From Paracoccaceae bacterium (GTDB lineage: Bacteria; Pseudomonadota; Alphaproteobacteria; Rhodobacterales; Rhodobacteraceae): a stretch of DNA of 26,500 nucleotides. Location of the stretch: contig JABSSB010000126.1 of NCBI GenBank assembly GCA_013214715.1, forward strand, positions 1 through 26,500, given 5' to 3'. Positions 24,614-26,500 of this stretch are shown piece by piece. The first letter of the stretch is position 1, and the number at the start of each line of letters is the position of its first letter. The notes under the pieces are model-generated. The model did not search any database and was not told the origin of the DNA. It was given only the letters and a program-made list of their open reading frames with translations. The position numbers and the translations under genes are program-made.

Positions 24614-25789
24614 CTATGCGGCGGCAGCGGCGGCGGCAGCGCGAGCGATCACCAATTCCTCATTCGTCGGGATCACCAGCGCCTTGACCACGCTGCCCGC
24701 CGTTGAAATTTCGGTTGCATCCTCTGCATTGGCGGCATCGTCAAATGTCAATCCCATCCAGCCAAAGCCATTGCAGACCTCGGCCCGGACCCGGCGCGAG
24801 TTTTCGCCGATCCCGCCTGTGAAGACGACGGCATCCAACCCGCCCAGCACGGCCGCAAGAGCGCCCAGTTCATGCCGGATACGGAAAGTGAAATAGGCAA
24901 TGGCCCGCTCCGCCGCGTCTGTGCCTGATGCTTCCAGCCTGCGCATGTCATTGGACAAACCGGACAGACCCAACAGGCCCGATTGCTTGTAAAGCAGGTC
25001 GGAGATTTCGGATGCGCTCATCTGCTCCTGCTCCATCAGATAAAGCAGAACGCCAGGGTCCAACTGGCCTGAGCGGGTGCCCATCGGCAATCCGTCCAGC
25101 GCAGAAAACCCCATGGTGGAGCAAACGGATTGCCCCGCTCGCATCCCGCACATGGACGCCCCATTTCCCAGATGCGCCACCACGACACGGCCGTCGTGAA
25201 GATCGGGGAAGGCGTCGGCCATGTGACCGGCGATATAATCATAACTCAGACCATGAAACCCGTAGCGGCGCACGCCTTTCTCGTAATAGCGCATCGGCAA
25301 GGCGAAGGTGTCATTCACAAACGGGTGGTTGCGGTGAAAGGCGGTGTCAAAACAGGCGATCTGCACCGCATCGACAAACGCCGCCTGCGCCGCGCGGATG
25401 CCGGCTAGATTATGTGGCTGATGCAGCGGGGCAAAAGGCGACAGCCTGTCCAGCTTGGCAAGAACGGCATCATCCACCACCATTGGCGCGTCGAAATCGA
25501 CCCCGCCATGCACGACGCGATGACCTACAGCCGTGACCTTTGCACCCGGCACAGACGCCTCGATCATGGTCAGCGCGCTTTGCACCGCTTCGGCATGGTT
25601 GGCGATGGGTTGCGGCCCGGTTTGGGCCAGCACCGCACCTTCGGCGTCCTTCAGCTTTATTGTCCCGTCATCCGATCCGATGCGATCCACCAGCCCGGCG
25701 CACATTTCGTTAGGGTCTGTTTCCGTGGTCGCAAAAAGACCGAACTTCAACGATGATGACCCGGCATTCAGGGTCAGCACATGGGACAT
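24614..25789 (-). CDS. ackA: Acetate kinase
   Basis: This 391-aa kinase converts acetyl phosphate and ADP to acetate and ATP, reversibly. Signatures seen are LNAGSSSLKFGLF at the N-terminus, VGHRVVHGG, PLHQPHNLAGI, ACFDTAFHRNHP, YGFHGLSYDYI, HLGNGASMCGM, SMGFSALDGLPMGTRSGQLDPG (as STMGFSALDG onward) and VVFTGGIGENSRRVR. The protein ends in a run of eight alanines (RAAAAAAAA), an unusual low-complexity tail from a GCN-repeat stretch at 24617-24640. The start is ATG 25787-25789 with GGAGG seven bases before it, 3 bases after the upstream stop. It lies between the phosphate acyltransferase and atoD in one operon. The reading frame is intact, unlike the genes downstream. Confidence 0.96.
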   Translation of the reverse strand: MSHVLTLNAGSSSLKFGLFATTETDPNEMCAGLVDRIGSDDGTIKLKDAEGAVLAQTGPQPIANHAEAVQSALTMIEASVPGAKVTAVGHRVVHGGVDFDAPMVVDDAVLAKLDRLSPFAPLHQPHNLAGIRAAQAAFVDAVQIACFDTAFHRNHPFVNDTFALPMRYYEKGVRRYGFHGLSYDYIAGHMADAFPDLHDGRVVVAHLGNGASMCGMRAGQSVCSTMGFSALDGLPMGTRSGQLDPGVLLYLMEQEQMSASEISDLLYKQSGLLGLSGLSNDMRRLEASGTDAAERAIAYFTFRIRHELGALAAVLGGLDAVVFTGGIGENSRRVRAEVCNGFGWMGLTFDDAANAEDATEISTAGSVVKALVIPTNEELVIARAAAAAAAA

Positions 25790-25792
25790 GGC

Positions 25793-26500
25793 TCAGCCTC
25801 CGATCCGACGCGCATGAAGGGCTGCGACCGCGCAAGAGGCCAGGCGTGCCGCCTCTCCATCCGCGCGGCTGGTCAGGATGATAGGCACTTTGGCACCCAG
25901 AACCACTCCGGCTGATTCAGCATTGGCGATATAGGTCAGCTGCTTGGCCACCATATTGCCACTGTCAAGATTGGGCACGACCAGAATATCCGCACGCCCC
26001 GCCACGTCGGAAACGATGCCCTTGATGCGCGCAGCGGCAATCGACACGGCATTATCCATCGCCAAAGGCCCGTCCACCAGCCCGCCGGTGATCTGTCCCC
26101 GCTCGGCCATTTTTGACAAAAGGGCCGCATCAATCGACGACTGGATCGCCGGGTTCACCGTTTCCACCGCCGACAGGATGCCCGCCTTGGGGTTTTCGAT
26201 CCCCAGCGAGATCGCCAGATCAATCGCGTTCTGGGTGATGTCGATCTTGGTCTTCAAATCCGGCTCGATATTGATCGCAGCGTCCGACACCAGCAGCAGA
26301 TGGCTGAGCCCCGGAATGTCCATTACGAAAACATGGGTAAAACGACGCCCTGCTCGCAAGCCCCGTTCCTTGCGCAGGGCAGCCTGCAACAACTCATCGG
26401 TATGCAAATGGCCTTTCATCAAGGCCGAGGCCGCACCGTCGACCACCAGATCAACCGCCCGCCCGGCCGCCGCGCGGTGGCTGGTGACATCCTCGATCCG
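25793..26500 (-). CDS. Phosphate acetyl/butyryltransferase, C-terminal part (cut by window edge)
   Basis: The last 235 residues of a PTA/PTB-family enzyme are visible, and the frame is open to the window edge. It would transfer an acyl group between CoA and phosphate, supplying acyl phosphate to the acetate kinase encoded 3 bases downstream. Typical segments are ALMKGHLHTDELLQAAL, HVFVMDIPG, LLVSDAAINIEPDLKTKIDITQ (split around SDAAINI), PKAGILSAVETVNP, GLVDGPLAMDNAVS, ADILVVPNLDSGNMVAKQL and GAKVPIILTSRAD. The MKGHLHTDELL form is common in Rhodobacterales enzymes that also carry an N-terminal MaoC-like hydratase domain; whether that domain is present lies outside the window. It is the upstream gene of the acyl-phosphate operon. 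Confidence 0.9.
   Translation of the reverse strand, partial: RIEDVTSHRAAAGRAVDLVVDGAASALMKGHLHTDELLQAALRKERGLRAGRRFTHVFVMDIPGLSHLLLVSDAAINIEPDLKTKIDITQNAIDLAISLGIENPKAGILSAVETVNPAIQSSIDAALLSKMAERGQITGGLVDGPLAMDNAVSIAAARIKGIVSDVAGRADILVVPNLDSGNMVAKQLTYIANAESAGVVLGAKVPIILTSRADGEAARLASCAVAALHARRIGG

Noticed and set aside
1..26500. Mobile elements, CRISPR arrays, integrons or a defence island
   Set aside because: No repeat-spacer pattern, transposase, integrase, attachment-site duplication or toxin-antitoxin pair was seen; the only tRNA has no integrase gene next to it.

Overview
The window looks like a chromosomal segment of a marine alphaproteobacterium of the Rhodobacterales (Roseobacter group). 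This rests on the gene families and their arrangement: a long AcnB, a complete Na+-NQR operon, a linked phosphotransacetylase-like gene and acetate kinase, and a DeoR/GlpD/GlpK glycerol-3-phosphate locus. It also fits the high-GC codon usage with short intergenic gaps. No genus can be named from the sequence alone. I see no phage, insertion sequence, CRISPR array or integron, and most of the window is ordinary metabolic DNA.

Layout, left to right. (1) The left edge holds the last 36 codons of an SH3-like protein. (2) At 328-2978 is a two-subunit molybdenum hydroxylase (2Fe-2S subunit plus a Tat-exported molybdopterin subunit). It is followed by a hairpin terminator shared with a convergent GMC-type flavin dehydrogenase (3038-4672, minus). 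(3) acnB (4828-7620, minus) has a strong terminator and an upstream palindromic operator of paired TGTATACA units. (4) A conserved hypothetical gene and a 63-aa membrane protein (plus strand) converge on a minus-strand cluster of apbE, nqrM and a two-CBS-domain gene. (5) Divergent from apbE is nqrABCDEF (10808-16653), the Na+-pumping NADH:quinone oxidoreductase. ApbE attaches FMN to NqrB and NqrC, and NqrM is needed for iron-centre maturation, so 9289-16653 is one functional module. (6) After the nqrF terminator come a THUMP/RlmL-type RNA methyltransferase and a DeoR-family glpR-like regulator, both minus. glpD and glpK diverge from glpR, with matching inverted half-sites in the gap. (7) From 21.85 to 24.6 kb every protein gene is broken in the given sequence: an unrecognised gene with a stop codon and a frameshift, then atoA and atoD carrying three single-base shifts in G/C runs. 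An intact tRNA-Leu(CAG) lies between them. (8) ackA and the C-terminal half of a phosphate acyltransferase gene close the window and head a minus-strand pta-ackA-atoD-atoA operon.

Functionally the window gathers central carbon and energy genes: aconitase, Na+-dependent respiration, glycerol-3-phosphate use, and acetyl-CoA/acetate/acyl-CoA exchange. The points that most deserve a second look are the acnB operator overlapping its probable promoter, the hairpin holding the ribosome binding site of the CBS gene, the 24-bp tandem duplication between apbE and nqrA, and the cluster of broken genes at 21.9-24.6 kb. The broken genes are either local gene decay or a patch of sequencing error. I did not find a convincing new multi-gene system.
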